Assembly (NCBI GenBank): GCA_011316305.1
Contig: SAUG01000144.1
Coordinates: 62,001-126,000 of the forward strand
Length of the DNA: 64,000 bases
Direction: 5' to 3'
Source: Rusavskia elegans
Lineage: Eukaryota > Ascomycota > Lecanoromycetes > Teloschistales > Teloschistaceae
Shown here: piece by piece, positions 22,151-35,500 of the stretch
How positions within the stretch are numbered: position 1 is the first letter of the stretch
Layout of the letters: each line of letters starts with the position of its first letter
Program-made: the position numbers and the translations under genes
Notes under the pieces: model-generated
Told to the model about the DNA's origin: nothing
What the model saw: the letters and a program-made list of their open reading frames with translations, nothing else
Database searches by the model: none

Positions 22151-24369
22151 ATATATACTATTATTCTATAAAATAATATAATTTATATATATAGTAGTAC
22201 TATAAAAAATCTATTAATATACGCCTATTATACCTTTAATACTATTTTCGAATATTTCGAATACTTTAAATTAACTACTACGTTTATTAGTAAAAGATAT
22301 AATATCGAAAAATATACCGAATTAGTTCTATAGGCGCTATTTTTTTTATATTTTAAATTTTTTATAAAAGTAGCTTCCGAAATCTTTTCCGATTTCTATT
22401 TTTTTCTGATTTTTCTTTCTAAATTAACGTATCTATTTAAAACTAAAATCTATAGTATTATATTTTCTTATACTACTTTAATATCTTTATATTTAGAAGA
22501 ATTATATTTAATTTACTAGGCGAAATATTCGGTTTATAAACATTTTTAGTCGCCGGAAATCCGAATAGGACTATTTATTACCGGTAGATTCTTTTTTTCT
22601 AGTTTTATAGCCTTTTTTTCGGCGGTAAAATAATAAAATACAGGCTTTATCTATAGTAGAAAACCGAAATCGAAGTTATTATTTTCTATTCGGCTTCTAA
22701 ATAGCTAAATAATCTTTTTAATCTTTTTAAACTACTATAAAAAAGACTGCTATAGTTATAGTAATTAAATAAAAACTTAATTAATAATTATAAAAGATAT
22801 CTATTAAACGGAAGTAGTATTTATCTTTTTTTTTTTTTTTTTTTTTTTTATAGTTTAAAATATTTTAAAGCCCTTTATATTAAAAGTAATAAACTGATAT
22901 TTAATCCTTTTCGGCAGGTTAGATATAGTAATTTCTATATATTTTACTTTCTTCTATATACCGAGATTTATTACTTTATTTTAAATAGCGATCTGGTTTA
23001 TAATTAAAGGATAATAGGTCTTTTTACTAACTAGTTACTAGTAACTATATTTATTTTTATCTATATAGCCGACTTTATTATAGCGATTTATTTTAATAAA
23101 ATTATATCCGAATTATTTATAAATCTTCTTTATTTTTTTAAAAAAAACGGTTTTAAACTTCTACTTTTTAATAGTAGAAGATTTCTTTTTTTTCTTTTTA
23201 TTATTTCTAGATAATAATAATAATAATAATATAATATCGGAATCTATAATGGATTTAATATTATTAAAATTAATTATTAATAGATTTTCGGATTTAAAAA
23301 TACTAGAAAATCTTTTATATTTTTTATTTTTTAAGACTTTCTTTTTAGCGTATTTATCTATTTTATTTATATTACTAGCGGGTTTACTAGTTAAAGGCTC
23401 TTATTTCTATTTAATATAAATATTGATATTTTTTTTCTTTTTAATATTAATCTAATATTAAATAATAGTATTAATTTTTAGCTAATCGGTTAAATTTTCT
23501 AATTTAGTCTCGCTATAATATATATTATTTAAAGAATAAATAGTCGCGAAAAATTCTATAAAAAAAAATTCTTCCGGGATTAAAATTTTTTTATAGATCT
23601 TTTTAATAATATTATTAGTAAAAGTATCGAAGCTAAAAAAATTAGATATTTCGGATCTTTTAAAAATATTATTAGAAAAAGTATCTTTTTTTTAAAAGAT
23701 ATTCTAGCTTATAATATATAGTACCGATAGAATAATCTAAATATTTTTTTTTAATACTTTTATTTTATATCTAAATCTAAAGAAAAACGTTTATATTATA
23801 CGGAAAGATTACTAGTTACTAGATTTTTTTTTTAGCAATTTTTTTTTCGGTAGCTTTTTTTTAGTAGTCTTTTTTTTAAGTAGCCTTTTTCGCGGTCTTT
23901 TTTTTTCTTTTTAATTTTTTTTACCGTTTTCCTTTTTAATATATCTATTTATCGTTTCGTAATCTTTTTAGATACTAGTATTATAGAACTAGAATTAGGA
24001 AAAGGGTTTTTAGGAACTTCGGCAGCGAATTCGGTAATATTATTAATCGATTTTCGGATAGTATATAAAGAAACTATATTATTTATATAGTAGAAATATA
24101 TATAGCTTTAAAATAACCCGATTAAATAGGTTAAAAAATCGCTAGTTAAGTAGTAGAGGTTAAAATATAGATAGTAGAGGTCTTATAAATATACTGCAAA
24201 TTTTAGGTAGGTAGTACAGGGAAAATCACGTTTTTATCACTACTTATTTAATCTGGGGTACCTTAGCTCTCTTCAATTCACCACTTGATTTGAAGAGTCA
24301 GCAGCTCCTGAGGTCGTCTTTGGAGACACCATGAACTTAGGTTGAGGGAGCACATTGACGCCGCTTTGG

Positions 24370-26706
24370 ATGTATCGCATTGCCGCTCCTTACACACTGT
24401 GTCCAGCCAATCACCTGTCTTGGCTGCCTCAACGTCTGGCTCTGGTCGTGCAAGCCGGGTTCTACTCTGTTCAGAGATTGTCCAGAAAAGATGTGAAAAA
24501 GCCGAAACGCCGACATCAAAGGACCTCCATTCGTTCTCCTCCTCCAGCTGGCCGGAAAGATGGAGTCATTCTTGAACGGTCACGGTTACTATCAGCTGAT
24601 ATTTTACGATTTCGACAAGAAACCGACTCGATATCTCGAGAGTTACCAGCAGACCCAGAGAACCTTCGAATCTGGATAGCAGAATTTTTGAGGCTAGGCA
24701 ATCACAAGCTGTTGGACAGCCATGACTCCGCCGAGGTAGCCCGTGTCAACATCTTATGCCTGGCCCAATATCTGACATCCCGACTTTTTAGACCGCTCGT
24801 ATCCTGCACAACCTGCACCGAAAATACAAGTCAAGCAGAAAATTCACAGGATCTTTATACGGATTAATAGAGAATGTTAGGCAAGCATTTGCCTTGGGGA
24901 CAATTCCTTCCACTGCTCAAGTACCGCTACATCTTTTAAGCTATTATAAGGAATCCGGTCACCTTGATCAAGGGATTGAATTCTGGAAGTGGTTATCTGA
25001 TCGGGACGATGTGATCCTGGACCCGATCTTTGTAGGACCTGCTATCGAGCTCTTAGCTGTATATGGAGCTGACCTGCAACACTGCGAGGACATATTCGAG
25101 CGTACCCTCCATCAGCAAGAAAATATCAGCAGCCAATATCAACTACAATCCGGCTCTATTGTCCCTGATCGCTCGAGGGCCGTGACAATCAGAGGTACAT
25201 CTTTGAGTCTTTTGCAGGGCATCTTGACTGCTCGTCTGCTCTATGGCAAATGGCGAAGTTCCTACTTGGCCCTAGACACGGCCTTCAGATTACGCCCGAC
25301 GCAGATTGTTCCACGCCTCTTAGACTTGTTCGTGTACGAGCGTCCAATCTTCGAAGCGCTGCCTGTCTTTTTCATGTTTTGCCGGGGCGGAAACAGAGTC
25401 TCGAAGGTCACACTTGCAGCATTGCTCGACAGCTTGAAGAAGCTTGCAGATCACGCCAGCATGCCATCTACGAAGGTTGGTGTGGTGCGAGCCATGTTCC
25501 AGGCGGTAGAAGCGTACACAGGGTCTGCTGGCGTACTCAACACCCGGCACCTCAACATCCTGACAAGAGCAGTAGTCTGCGCGATGCCACGAGTTCCTGC
25601 CACGGCGTGCACAGAGTCGTCTGGGGGTAACAAAGGCATCATCAAGATTGTCGTTGATCTCTTCAAGCAGCTGTTTGCGTACTTCGCCCAACACAACGCA
25701 CTACCGGATCCGATAACCTTCAATAGCACTATTCCTATAGCGTTGTCACTTGGATATCCTCTTCTGGCAAAGACACTCTTCGAGGATATGGTGATACTTG
25801 GCCTGTCCCCAAACGTGCCGACGGCACAAAGTCTGCTGACAACGGTGAGCTTCAATATTCCAAAACACATTCATGCCGTGTTGACTAAATGTTTTACTTA
25901 TGTAGGCCGGTCTTCTCCGGGATGCAGAGCTTCTGAAGATGGCGTGGACATACATCAGCGGGTGCAGCGAAAGACAACTACCAGATTCTCACAGCTGGCG
26001 GACAATGAAAATCTCAGCAAGACGGTGTGGCCTAGGATCCTTCGCTGAGGATCAGCTAAGGTTGCTAGATTCTGAAACCGCTCTAAGTGCAGAGACTGCA
26101 GATTTAGCCCCCCTTAGAGAAGCTGAGCAGGCCAGAATAGACACAAACTATGCTCACGATTTTGAATATGCCTGCACGGAGATGCTGGGACTTATTCGCC
26201 GGATGGTAAAATTCCAGCCGGGAGATTTCAGAGATTTCTATAACCACCCACTTGATGAAGCAAATTTGCTTACCTGGCCGGACATTGCAGAAGAGAGCTG
26301 GCAACGGAAGCTGTACGATGAGCTTACGCGAGACAATGAACATGAGAACCGGAGTCTTACATCACTGGACGGAACTGAAGATCACGAACCCCTGGCAGTG
26401 AGTAATACCGGCATTAGGTTTGACGAGCTACGATATTTAAATTGGAAGGCCATCAATAGTCTCCTCGTCGAAGCGCAGCAGTTCGACAAACGAATGGAGA
26501 TATCGACTGACACAGCAATCTGGGATCGGAGAGCTTCTCCTGAGCTTAGGACTAAGAACCCTATGGCTGGGGCTCGCTACGCACTCTCTATGGAGCAACT
26601 TCAGGCCTATCTACACGATATTTGCGAGGAAAAGGCGAGAGAGATGGGCGAAAATGATTGGCGGGCACTGATTCTTCGACTCCGAAAACCTGAGCATGAT
26701 TCTTAA
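24370..26706 (+). CDS. Mitochondrial pentatricopeptide-like protein
   Basis: Exons 24370-24735, 24792-25844 and 25906-26706 (introns 56 and 61 bp, the first with a CTGAC branch site) give about 739 residues. The N-terminus (MYRIAAPYTLCPANHL and onward) is Arg-rich and lacks acidic residues over about 45 positions, as in a mitochondrial presequence. The rest is helical, with tetratricopeptide/PPR-like pairs such as PLHLLSYYKESGHLDQGIEF, PDPITFNSTIPIALSLGYPL and LAKTLFEDMVILGLSPNVPT. Such fungal proteins act in mitochondrial RNA metabolism or respiratory complex assembly. The complex I factor CIA84 is one possibility, but I cannot confirm it. The start lies only about 110 bp from the end of the large transposon, so its promoter must be short or partly inside the element. 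Confidence 0.75.
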
Positions 26707-26919
26707 CCGTCATAAATACAGCCTGTCTATCATAACAAACCAGCTTCGAGAATCATCTCCAGCTTTGTTAAGAACGCTTGTCCAAGACACTCGAAACCAG
26801 ACCGAAATGAGCTCCCTAACATTTTAAAGCCGGAATCCCGGTGCTAATGCCGGTTCCAACACCGCGCCATGCTCGCTATCAACAGTCCTTGGAATATCCC
26901 CTTGATGAAGTGCCTCTGG

Positions 26920-27159
26920 TTACGAACACATAGACTGGGAGTCATTCTGACGGTGTGATGACCAGCGGTTAAACGATGCCGAGAAGCCAACGGGTGAAGG
27001 AGGTGGTGGGGGTGGGTGCTCGATTGCCGAAACGGAATCGGTTGTAATAGCAAACTTTGGCTGTGGGGAAGCGTTGACTGCTTTGGATAAATCTTCGCCC
27101 AGACAGTGATTCGTTGCGACGGAGAGGCGTCTGCGGTCAGATGGAAGCGGCGAGGACAT
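26920..27159 (-). CDS. Small Ser/Pro-rich protein (hypothetical)
   Basis: A 79-residue frame starting MSSPLPSDRRRLSVATNHCL and containing EHPPPPPPSPVGFSASF, ending NDSQSMCS. A proline run and a basic DRRRLS segment are the only features. The frame stays open upstream of the ATG. The base composition is codon-like, but I know no family. It may be a small genuine gene or a chance frame. Confidence 0.35.
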   Translation of the reverse strand: MSSPLPSDRRRLSVATNHCLGEDLSKAVNASPQPKFAITTDSVSAIEHPPPPPPSPVGFSASFNRWSSHRQNDSQSMCS

Positions 27160-29589
27160 GGCGGTTTTGAAGGGATAGCTTCGGATGTCGTGGTGGGTCG
27201 GGTGACTGGTACCTGGTTTATCTAGAGACACGGGGAATTTCAGTCTTTCGCGGTTATGATTTGAGAAACAGAGGTACTTGTAGAACCTTACGGTGTAACA
27301 AAACTGGTGATCGAAGGTGAGTTCACCGGTTAAGTCAATGATCGAATGGAGGAAGACTTGGGACGGAGGTGCACAAAGTGAGCTTAAATCAATGTCATAG
27401 GCTGAGGTATATGGTTGTTGAGTGCTTCGAATTTCAAACTGCAGGGTATTTGACAGGAAAGTATGCGCAGGTTAACGACTGATTCTTGAAGAAAGAAAAT
27501 GGCAGCAAGAAGATGTTGTACAAGTATATGAAGATGAAAAGCCAACGAATGTCAGCAAGAATTGCGGTCCGGGAAAAACCAGGATGGCTCATGGCTCAGA
27601 AGATACTTCCGCCGGAACAAGGGAGTCGATTCCCCCGGGCGGTCAGATCCCGAAGCAGAAGGCCACTGGAAATTGGATCGAATTCCTCCTGATTTTTGAC
27701 AGGCAGGGGTTCAGGGGTTGGGATGCCGCTGACGTGGTGATTACTCTTCTTGAACCAACGGATGCAAAATCCTCTTTTCTCTTCCGTCCTGTTATCTTTC
27801 TGGGGTGGTACCAAGCTCGGAAAAGGGGATGCTGTGGCTGGCTGTTCGGGCCCTTGGACTGGGCGTCCAACCAGCTCATAATGACACGTTGTCTAGGCCT
27901 ATGCGCCTCGTTATTGATTATGCGGTCTCGCTCGTGCTGGGCACCGGCCCCTTAAATTATAAGTCCATGCCTCTTGATTGCTTTGATGACATGTCAGCCA
28001 TCAGAGATCGACGTTATTGCATACTAGAGACACAGTGTTTGTGACTCGTTGAAATTATATAATTTTAGTAGTTTTTAACAATTTCTGTCGCGTTGATTTT
28101 ATTCTGTCTAAATTATATTGTAGCTTTATTTGTTTAAATAAAAACTTGTAAATTACTCTTATAATTTATTTTATATCTAAGTCCAGAAAAATTTTAAGTT
28201 ATTGCATTCGAAAGATTAATATTTGAAAAATCTTTCTTTTCTATTCGCTTGAAATGACGTATCTTAGTAGACCTCGGATATATTTACCGCGCTAGTCCTA
28301 ATATTATTCGTATTGAACTTTTCCAGCTAACGATGCATCAATCTAATTTTTTTTATCCTCGTGTAGATCAGGTACCTTACAGGAGACAGCCGGAGCATCT
28401 GCACCCCAGACGCCCAGACGCGACACGGCATGCAAATTGAAGATCCCCTTTACCCACTGCGTCACTTCCATCATCTCACCTTCCCATCGCTTCTTCCAGC
28501 TACTTGCGCAAACAGGAGCAAGAGACACACCAAGCAGCAAGCCACCCTCCATACTTCGTAACCTACCGGTATTTGCAGGCTTCGAACCCGATCCTCTGGC
28601 GACAAAATTAGTCCTCATTCCCGGCCACGTCACTTGCGTACCATAGAAGATGATGCTACACCTGGTGGAATCGGGGAAAAGCCGGCATCTAGCCGCTTGC
28701 ATGATGGTATCGGTCCTTGGTTATATTACGGGACCGCGGATCATCATAACCATCGACTGTGGGCTATCATCAACGCCTGATGGGTGTCCAAACGCAGATG
28801 TCTGCGTGAAACGCTGAAACGAGGCCCGAAGCATGTTCCTGCATGTTGCTAGCAGATCTGAGACGCACACCCTTGACCGGTCGAGAACGAGACTACTCGC
28901 CAAGCGCCGTACGTAGTAACGTAGGTCAATATTATTGAAAACCATGCTGCTAGTTACCAACCACTGTAGGCATCTTTTTTGAGGGTGTCAGCGATGAGGT
29001 GGTCACTCAAGCTCCAGCGGTCCTTCAAGCACATCGGCAAGCAATTGTATCTCATTTCGGAGGTAACGAGAGTTGTTTATACTCCGATCAAAGCGCGAGG
29101 CGTCTCCATCTACGAGGGGTCGAGACACAGCCTGAGAAAATGTTCTGGACTATTTTGCACTACTCGTTCCGATTCAGCGACTGTTTCTGGATGGTAAGAC
29201 CTGCGGATCTTCCTAGGTAGGTAGATATATAGTTGTAGAATGTAGAGAGATTAACGTTACTGAGCACCTTACCTACTTCAACGGTTTCGCCTTGTACGTA
29301 ACAGAAATCATGACAACCAAGCGCATGAGATGGTTCGAAAAAGGAAGCCCGTGGCCGCTACTACTACAGCAAAGCCATCATACCCCATGCCATGTGAGCT
29401 CCACATGCTATGAACGGTCTTCTCTGTGTCGCTAGTCTCCGCGGAGTTGTATTTCGAAACTTTTAGCAACATCTGTAACTCAACGTCAAGTCTACAAGAC
29501 TCATCCCCCAAGTCTTACAGAGTAGACATCTAGCGTACCCGTCAACCAGAGCTGCCTCCATTCAAGAACACCCCACGCGTCCGCCCGAG
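27160..29589. other. Gene-poor interval with an AT-rich patch
   Basis: About 2.4 kb with no recognisable gene. A strongly AT-rich patch at about 28,045-28,350 looks like a short RIP-mutated repeat remnant. A 119-codon minus frame at 28343-28702 (MQAARCRLFPDSTR start) and a plus frame at 27584-27955 have no features I can identify. Confidence 0.4.
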
Positions 29590-31656
29590 ATGGACAGGAC
29601 CGTTGGCGTTCTAGGCGGGGGTCAGCTAGGAAGAATGCTAACAGAAGCAGCTAATCGGCTCAATATCAAAATCGTCACGCTGGACGCTGGGAATCCTCCA
29701 GCCAAGCAGATCAATGCCGGTGCTTCTCACGTCAATGGCTCCTCCGCCGACCCGGACGCCGTCCGACAGCTGGCAGAAAAGTGCGACATCATGACGGTCG
29801 AGATTGAGCATGTCGACACCGACGTACTCGAAGAGCTTGCGACAGGCCTCAGGACTGGACAAGATTGGAGGCTCGCCAAAGGCATTCAGCGAGAAACCCA
29901 GCCCAACTGGCAGACCATCCAGACCATTCAAGACAAATTGGAGCAGAAGCAACATCTGCAATCTCATGGAAGTCCCACCACCACTTTCTCCAAGAGCACT
30001 GTAGTAGTGAGGATTTGACAAAGATTGGCAACCAGCTCGGTTACCCGTTCATGCTAAAGTCTAGGAGCCAAGCCTACGATGGACGAGGAAATTATCCCAC
30101 CCGGAAACCTGACGCGATCTCTGAAGCCCTCGCCGCTTTGCATGATCGGCCACTGTATGCCGAAAAATGAGCCGACTTTCGCATGGAGCTGGCCGTCATG
30201 GTCGTCAAGACCCAGGACGGTGCTTGAAGACCATGGCGGGTATCTACAGTTGCGTATCCAGTCGTGGAAACTATTGCTGGTCTTCGCCCCTGGGCAAAGG
30301 TGTCTTTGGAGTGGAAATGTTTTGGCAAGAAATGGCAAGTCATCAGACCCGGTTTTCGATACGCATACTGATCATATAGACGACTTGTTGATCAACGAGA
30401 TCGCGCCGCGACCTGTAAGGCTATTTCAATGTTCATCTCGTTTCTGTGCTCTCAGTCTCAAACTGTGATTACACAATCCCAAGATCGCGAGCGGCTTCTG
30501 GAACCCTTGTCTCCCATAGAGATGCTCGAGAAATGCATCCAGCATTGACAGATGGCTAATTCACAGTTGCCTTCCAGCATAACTCTGGTCATTACACCAT
30601 CGAAGCCTGCCCTTTGTCGCAATATGACGCTCATCTCCGGGCCATCCTTGAATTGCCCATACCCGAAGAGGATGTTGGATTGGCGACGACTAAAACTAAT
30701 GCTATTATGCTCAACATCCTCGGCGGTCTTCAAACGACGAGTCATCGTACAATGGCAGAGAAAGCGTTAGCGGTCCCTGGCGCGAACATCCATTTGTACG
30801 GCAAAGGAGACGCTCGTCCATGAAGAAAGATGGGCCATGTCACTATAGTGACAGACGACATGAACGAAGCGGCGTCCCGAATGAAGACATTGATCGACCA
30901 TGCAGACCTTATCAGAGAAGAGAGGCTACATGATCTATCGTCGAACCCGCCGCATAATGAGCTTCGGCTGAAAGCGAGCCCAAAAGAAACCGATGATCCA
31001 ACTAACTTGAAGAATTCACTAGTGGCTGTGACAATGGGATCCAAATCGGATAGCTCGGTGCTGGCGCCTGGGATTAAGCTCCTGGAACAGCTGGAGACCC
31101 CCATGACCGTCACCATCACATCCGCGCATCGCACACAGGTGAAGATGATGCAGTTCGCCACAGAAGCTGCCGATAAAGGTATCAAAGTGATCGTTGCAGC
31201 TGCTGGTACGTTAAACCCTTCGTTCTTCGGAGAAGCATCTTAGCTCATCGATACGGAACAGGTGGCGCCGCTCATCTTCCTGGGATGATCGCAGCCCACA
31301 CATGGCTCCCGGTGATAGGGGTCCCGGTTCGTGGAAGCGTTCTAGATGGCCAAGACAGTCTGTTAAGCATAGTTCAGATGCCTGTACGTCAAAACACGTT
31401 TCACCTTGTCGGGCCATACCACAGGGCTTGGATCAGGGCTGATCCGCCACAGAGAGGCTGCCCTGTAGCAACCGTAGCGATCAACAACTCGATCAATGCA
31501 GCACAGCTTGCGGCGCGCATCTTAGCCAGCAGCGATATAGACGCCGACATTCGAAAACGGCTAAAGCAACACCTCGCGGACCAGACGAGTTCCGTGCTAG
31601 AAGACAGCGTTAGGATGGAGCGCCTAGGTTTCGAGGCTTTTTGCTCCCAAGGGTAA
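29590..31656 (+). pseudogene. ADE2: Broken ADE2 (phosphoribosylaminoimidazole carboxylase)
   Basis: The segments are those of the two-domain AIR carboxylase of purine synthesis. An ATP-grasp PurK part starts MDRTVGVLGGGQLGRMLTEA and contains GYPFMLKSRSQAYDGRGNYP, LLINEIAPRP and HYTIEACPLSQYDAHLRAIL. A PurE part contains [47 protein letters not shown] and [20 protein letters not shown]. They do not form one frame. There is a frameshift at about 29,965-30,017, stops TGA at 30168-30170 and 30225-30227, further frame changes with loss of about 40-50 expected codons near 30,270-30,295, and TGA at 30821-30823 inside the KGDARP-RKMGH block. Three plausible introns remain (from about 30,416; 31204-31260; 31383-31450). 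Purine prototrophy would need an intact copy elsewhere. Confidence 0.85.
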
Positions 31657-32550
31657 AGTGCTGGTGGCACGACATCTGAGCGTGTGTGATGCGCGCTTTC
31701 CTGACGCGGTAAAGGAGCTATATGGAGAATTACGGCTGTATGCTTGCTTGGTGGACGAGGATTGAGGAAGGACTCTGGTGCGAAAGAAACGGATTTTCCC
31801 CTGGATTGGACAATTGCAACAATCGGGTGCTCGACGACAGCCGATTCTTGATGTCCCTTCGGAGTGCCTGACAAGCGAAAAGCGTATCTTCGCCGTAACC
31901 GAGCTCCGTGCACTGCGCAGGGACCTTGGGACGTGGTACACTAACAAGAGCGAGGTTGAAGCAACCGAGAAAGGAAGAATCCAAAACGCGTTGGGATGAA
32001 ATGCAGGGGGCACGCTACTATCGGCTATCGCAACTTAGTTTCTTTTACCGGCTTACCCCAGAGTTCGATAGGGAGCAGATCCAGCTACTTACGCGCAGAT
32101 GTCAGAATCTTCGTGGCAGTGATGACGGTGTGTTCAGACACGCAACGGCGCAACAGGCTCGGCACTCGAACGGCGCTGAAAGGCTGGTCTCCACCACGCG
32201 ACCGGACTGAGACGTGGTTCGATAGATTCAGCAGAGATATAGCATAGGCGACACGAGTACAAATATCAGATGCATTTGAATCTGCCAATGGCCGATCGAG
32301 ATCTCTGTTCTGAATCTAGCATATCAGCCTGTTCCCGAGTCTTTCTTGTGACACGACCATTGACCTGAGCAGTCAACAATCATCAGCTGTCTTGTGCCGT
32401 CTCGATCAGCAGGTAATAGGAAGGAAGCTTGCATGGAACCATAAGCAGTATCCCCTGAGAACGAGACGAGCGAGACTTGAAAAAGGAGACCCAGCGGTAT
32501 CCTTATCTCTTATCAGTTGGAGCAGACTCGGGACAGCCAATCCCTTCGAC
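31657..32550. other. Intergenic between the ADE2 pseudogene and GDH2
   Basis: About 890 bp. Frames at 31730-31984 and 31908-32210 lack features. It probably contains the glutamate dehydrogenase promoter. The frame of GDH2 exon 1 is open back to about 32,392. Confidence 0.4.
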
Positions 32551-35500
32551 ATGGTGCCTGATCTACCAATGGTCCGAGACGAAGGCGGCGGCGGATTTGA
32601 TCGTACTCCAAGATCCCATGAAAGGACGTTCACTCACGCCAACGCCAACGCCAACGCCAACGGTAACGGCAACGGCAACGGCAATCATAATGCCGCGATA
32701 AACCGCGGATTTGACATCCAACCGGCTTTTCCAGCAAACACTCGTAAATCCATCTCCCATTCCCTCCCAACTGATAACGGTGCCTTGCACTCCCCTCCAC
32801 TTCGTTTGAATTCCAATGGTACTTTCTGGCCCCCATTGAAGGCCGTTCCGCTCGCATCCTACTACAAGCTACACCGAGTGCCCTCACTCGACTCGCTCAC
32901 AGCCATGGCAGAAGCACAGAGCGACGACGGCGCACTGCCAATTGAACTGCCCCGGAGCGAGACCGCCCACATCGAAGAGCCTCAGGACAAGTCGCCGCCC
33001 CCCAACGGCATTCACAACAAACTCCTGGACCATGTTGTTCGCACCCCTGGCCGCCAGCCTTCGCCACAACCTACCCACCTGGGCGTACCGGGGCCCGGCC
33101 AGCATCGAGTTCTCCAGGAGCACGGCTCTGGATATGTTGCTCCCATATTCGAAGGGAAAGAACAGCAGATGGATCAGGGTAAGCCCCACTCGGCTGTCCT
33201 CGCTGCTTTCCGTGAGCTGACTGCTTGACTAGTCATGGATCAGATCGAAGAAAAAGGCTTCATTCCGTCCGAATTCGTCGAGTCCGAGACCAATTGGTTC
33301 TACAACGAATTGGGCATCGATGATATGTACTTTCAGACGGAGACCGTCGACGCAATCGTCAACCACATACTGTCATTGTATGCCGGGAAGATTGCAGCAT
33401 TCGCCCGCGATGACGGCAGGCTGGAGATCCGACTGGACAAAGAAGCCGCCGATCATGCTGTGTACATTGACACAAGCAAGCCAGGCGTCAGCGTCACTGA
33501 TGGACCGAGATACGAGCAAAGAATTGATGAAAAATACATCAATGGGTCCGTTGGCGACAGCAGCTACAGAGTAGAGAGCTTCCGATCCGCCAGCCACCTG
33601 CCAGGAGAGAAGGCTCAGCAGCTCAGGTGCTACTTTGTCTACAAATGCGACTTTGCAAATCCAAACCCCGGGCCGGAAGAGACGAACCTCGACATCATTG
33701 GGGAAAAGCGCTTTCTCCAGAAAGCAACACAGAACACCAAAGACATCTACCAACAAGTCATGAATCACGCCGTCGCCAGAACCGGCCCTGTCATCGAGAC
33801 ATTCGAAGTCGAAGGCAGTAGAGAGAAGCGCCTTGTGATTGCGTATCGCCAGGGCTCAGCCATGGGTCTGTTCAGCGCGTTGTCCGATCTTTACCACTAT
33901 TATGGTGCAACCAGCTCTAGGAAATACGTTGAGCAGTTCTCCAATGGCATCACGATCATGTCGATATACCTCCGCCCGCTTCCGCAGTCAGCTCCTACCA
34001 TGAAGCATCCACCCATCGAGGCATCTATACATCAGATCATGAAAGAAGTCTCGTTGCTCTACTGCATCCCACAAAACAAGTTCCAAGGTCATTTCGCTAG
34101 CGGGCGTTTGAGTTTGCAAGAAACGATATATGCGCATTGCGTCTGGGTTTTCGTCGGACACTTCCTCAACCGCTTGGGGTCAGAATACACTTCTTTGGCG
34201 TCAATACTGGATCCTAATAACAGTGCTCATGCCGAGATGCTTGCAAAGATCAAGCGCCGCCTTCGAACCGAGACCTTCACCTCAGACTATATCCTGGAGA
34301 TCATCAATAAATATCCCGATCTGGTGCGAGCATTGTACCTGGCCTTCGCCAATACACACTATGTCCAGACAAGAGGCGAGCAGGACGATTTCCTGCCCAC
34401 ATTGAGCTACCTACGCCTGAAAGAGGATCCCATACTCGACGACAATCAGCTCAAGGACAAGATTTCCAAACAAGTAGTCAACGAACACGATGATATGGTC
34501 ATGACGGCATTCAGAGTTTTCAACGCCGCTGTACTGAAAACCAATTTCTACACCCCCACGAAAGTTGCGTTGAGCTTCCGATTGAATCCTACTTTCCTGC
34601 CCGAGGTCGAATACCCGCAGCCACTCTACGGGATGTTTCTAGTCATTAGCTCGGAGTTCCGTGGCTTCCATCTCCGATTCCGTGACATTGCTCGAGGAGG
34701 GATACGTATCGTCAAATCACGGAACAAGGAGGCGTACTCAATCAACGCTAGGTCTCTCTTTGACGAGAATTACAACCTAGCCAACACGCAACAGCGCAAG
34801 AACAAAGACATTCCCGAGGGAGGATCTAAAGGTGTCATACTGCTTGATGTGCATCATCAAGATAAGGTCCGGGTGGCTTTTGAAAAGTACATTGACAGCA
34901 TCATGGATTTGCTGCTGAAGCCAGCAAGCCCTGGTATCAAAGACCCTATTGTCGACCTGCACGGACAGGAGGAAATCTTGTTCATGGGACCGGACGAGAA
35001 TACGGCTGACCTCGTCAACTGGGCAACCGAACATGCAAGAAAGCGCGGAGCATCGTGGTGGAAGTCCTTCTTCACCGGCAAGAGCCCCAAGCTTGGCGGT
35101 ATTCCGCACGATGCCTATGGTATGACCACGTTGTCCGTTCGGGAGTATATCCTCGGGATTTACCGTAAGCTCAGTTTGGACGAAACGACTGTGCGGAAGC
35201 TGCAGACTGGTGGTCCTGACGGCGATCTGGGCTCTAACGAGATCCTTCTGGGACGCGAAAAGTACACGGCCATTGTCGATGGTGCTGGCGTTCTGGTGGA
35301 CCCCCAAGGTCTGGATCGGACAGAACTACTGCGGTTAGCCAAGAAAAGAGTGATGATATCCGACTACGACACGTCGAAACTCTCGAGCACGGGGTACCGT
35401 ATCCTCGTGGACGAGAGTAACATCACGCTCCCAAGTGGCGAGGTCGTGAACAACGGCATGACCTTCCGTAACACTTTCCATCTTCGTGGCGGCAACCAGT

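Larger units (their letters stand above)
19898..24260 (+). mobile_element. Large TA-flanked inverted-repeat transposon, RIP-degraded, with nested repeats
   Basis: A 4,359-bp element (19900-24258) bounded by TA on each side. The left end begins CCCCAGATTAAATAAGTAGT and the right end is its reverse complement. Similarity between the two ends continues for about 170 bp (about 19900-20070 and 24090-24258). Nearly all early mismatches are C/T or G/A, as RIP would produce. The left half carries a dead Tc1/IS630-type transposase on the plus strand. The right half (from about 21.3 kb) contains a 500-bp inverted-repeat unit and sequence shared with other loci in the window. A nested insertion in an originally shorter Tc1/mariner element is the simplest reading. 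Confidence 0.85.

Noticed and set aside
28343..28702. 119-codon minus frame
   Set aside because: Starts with ATG, but I see no family motif or splice sites, and it borders an AT-rich patch.
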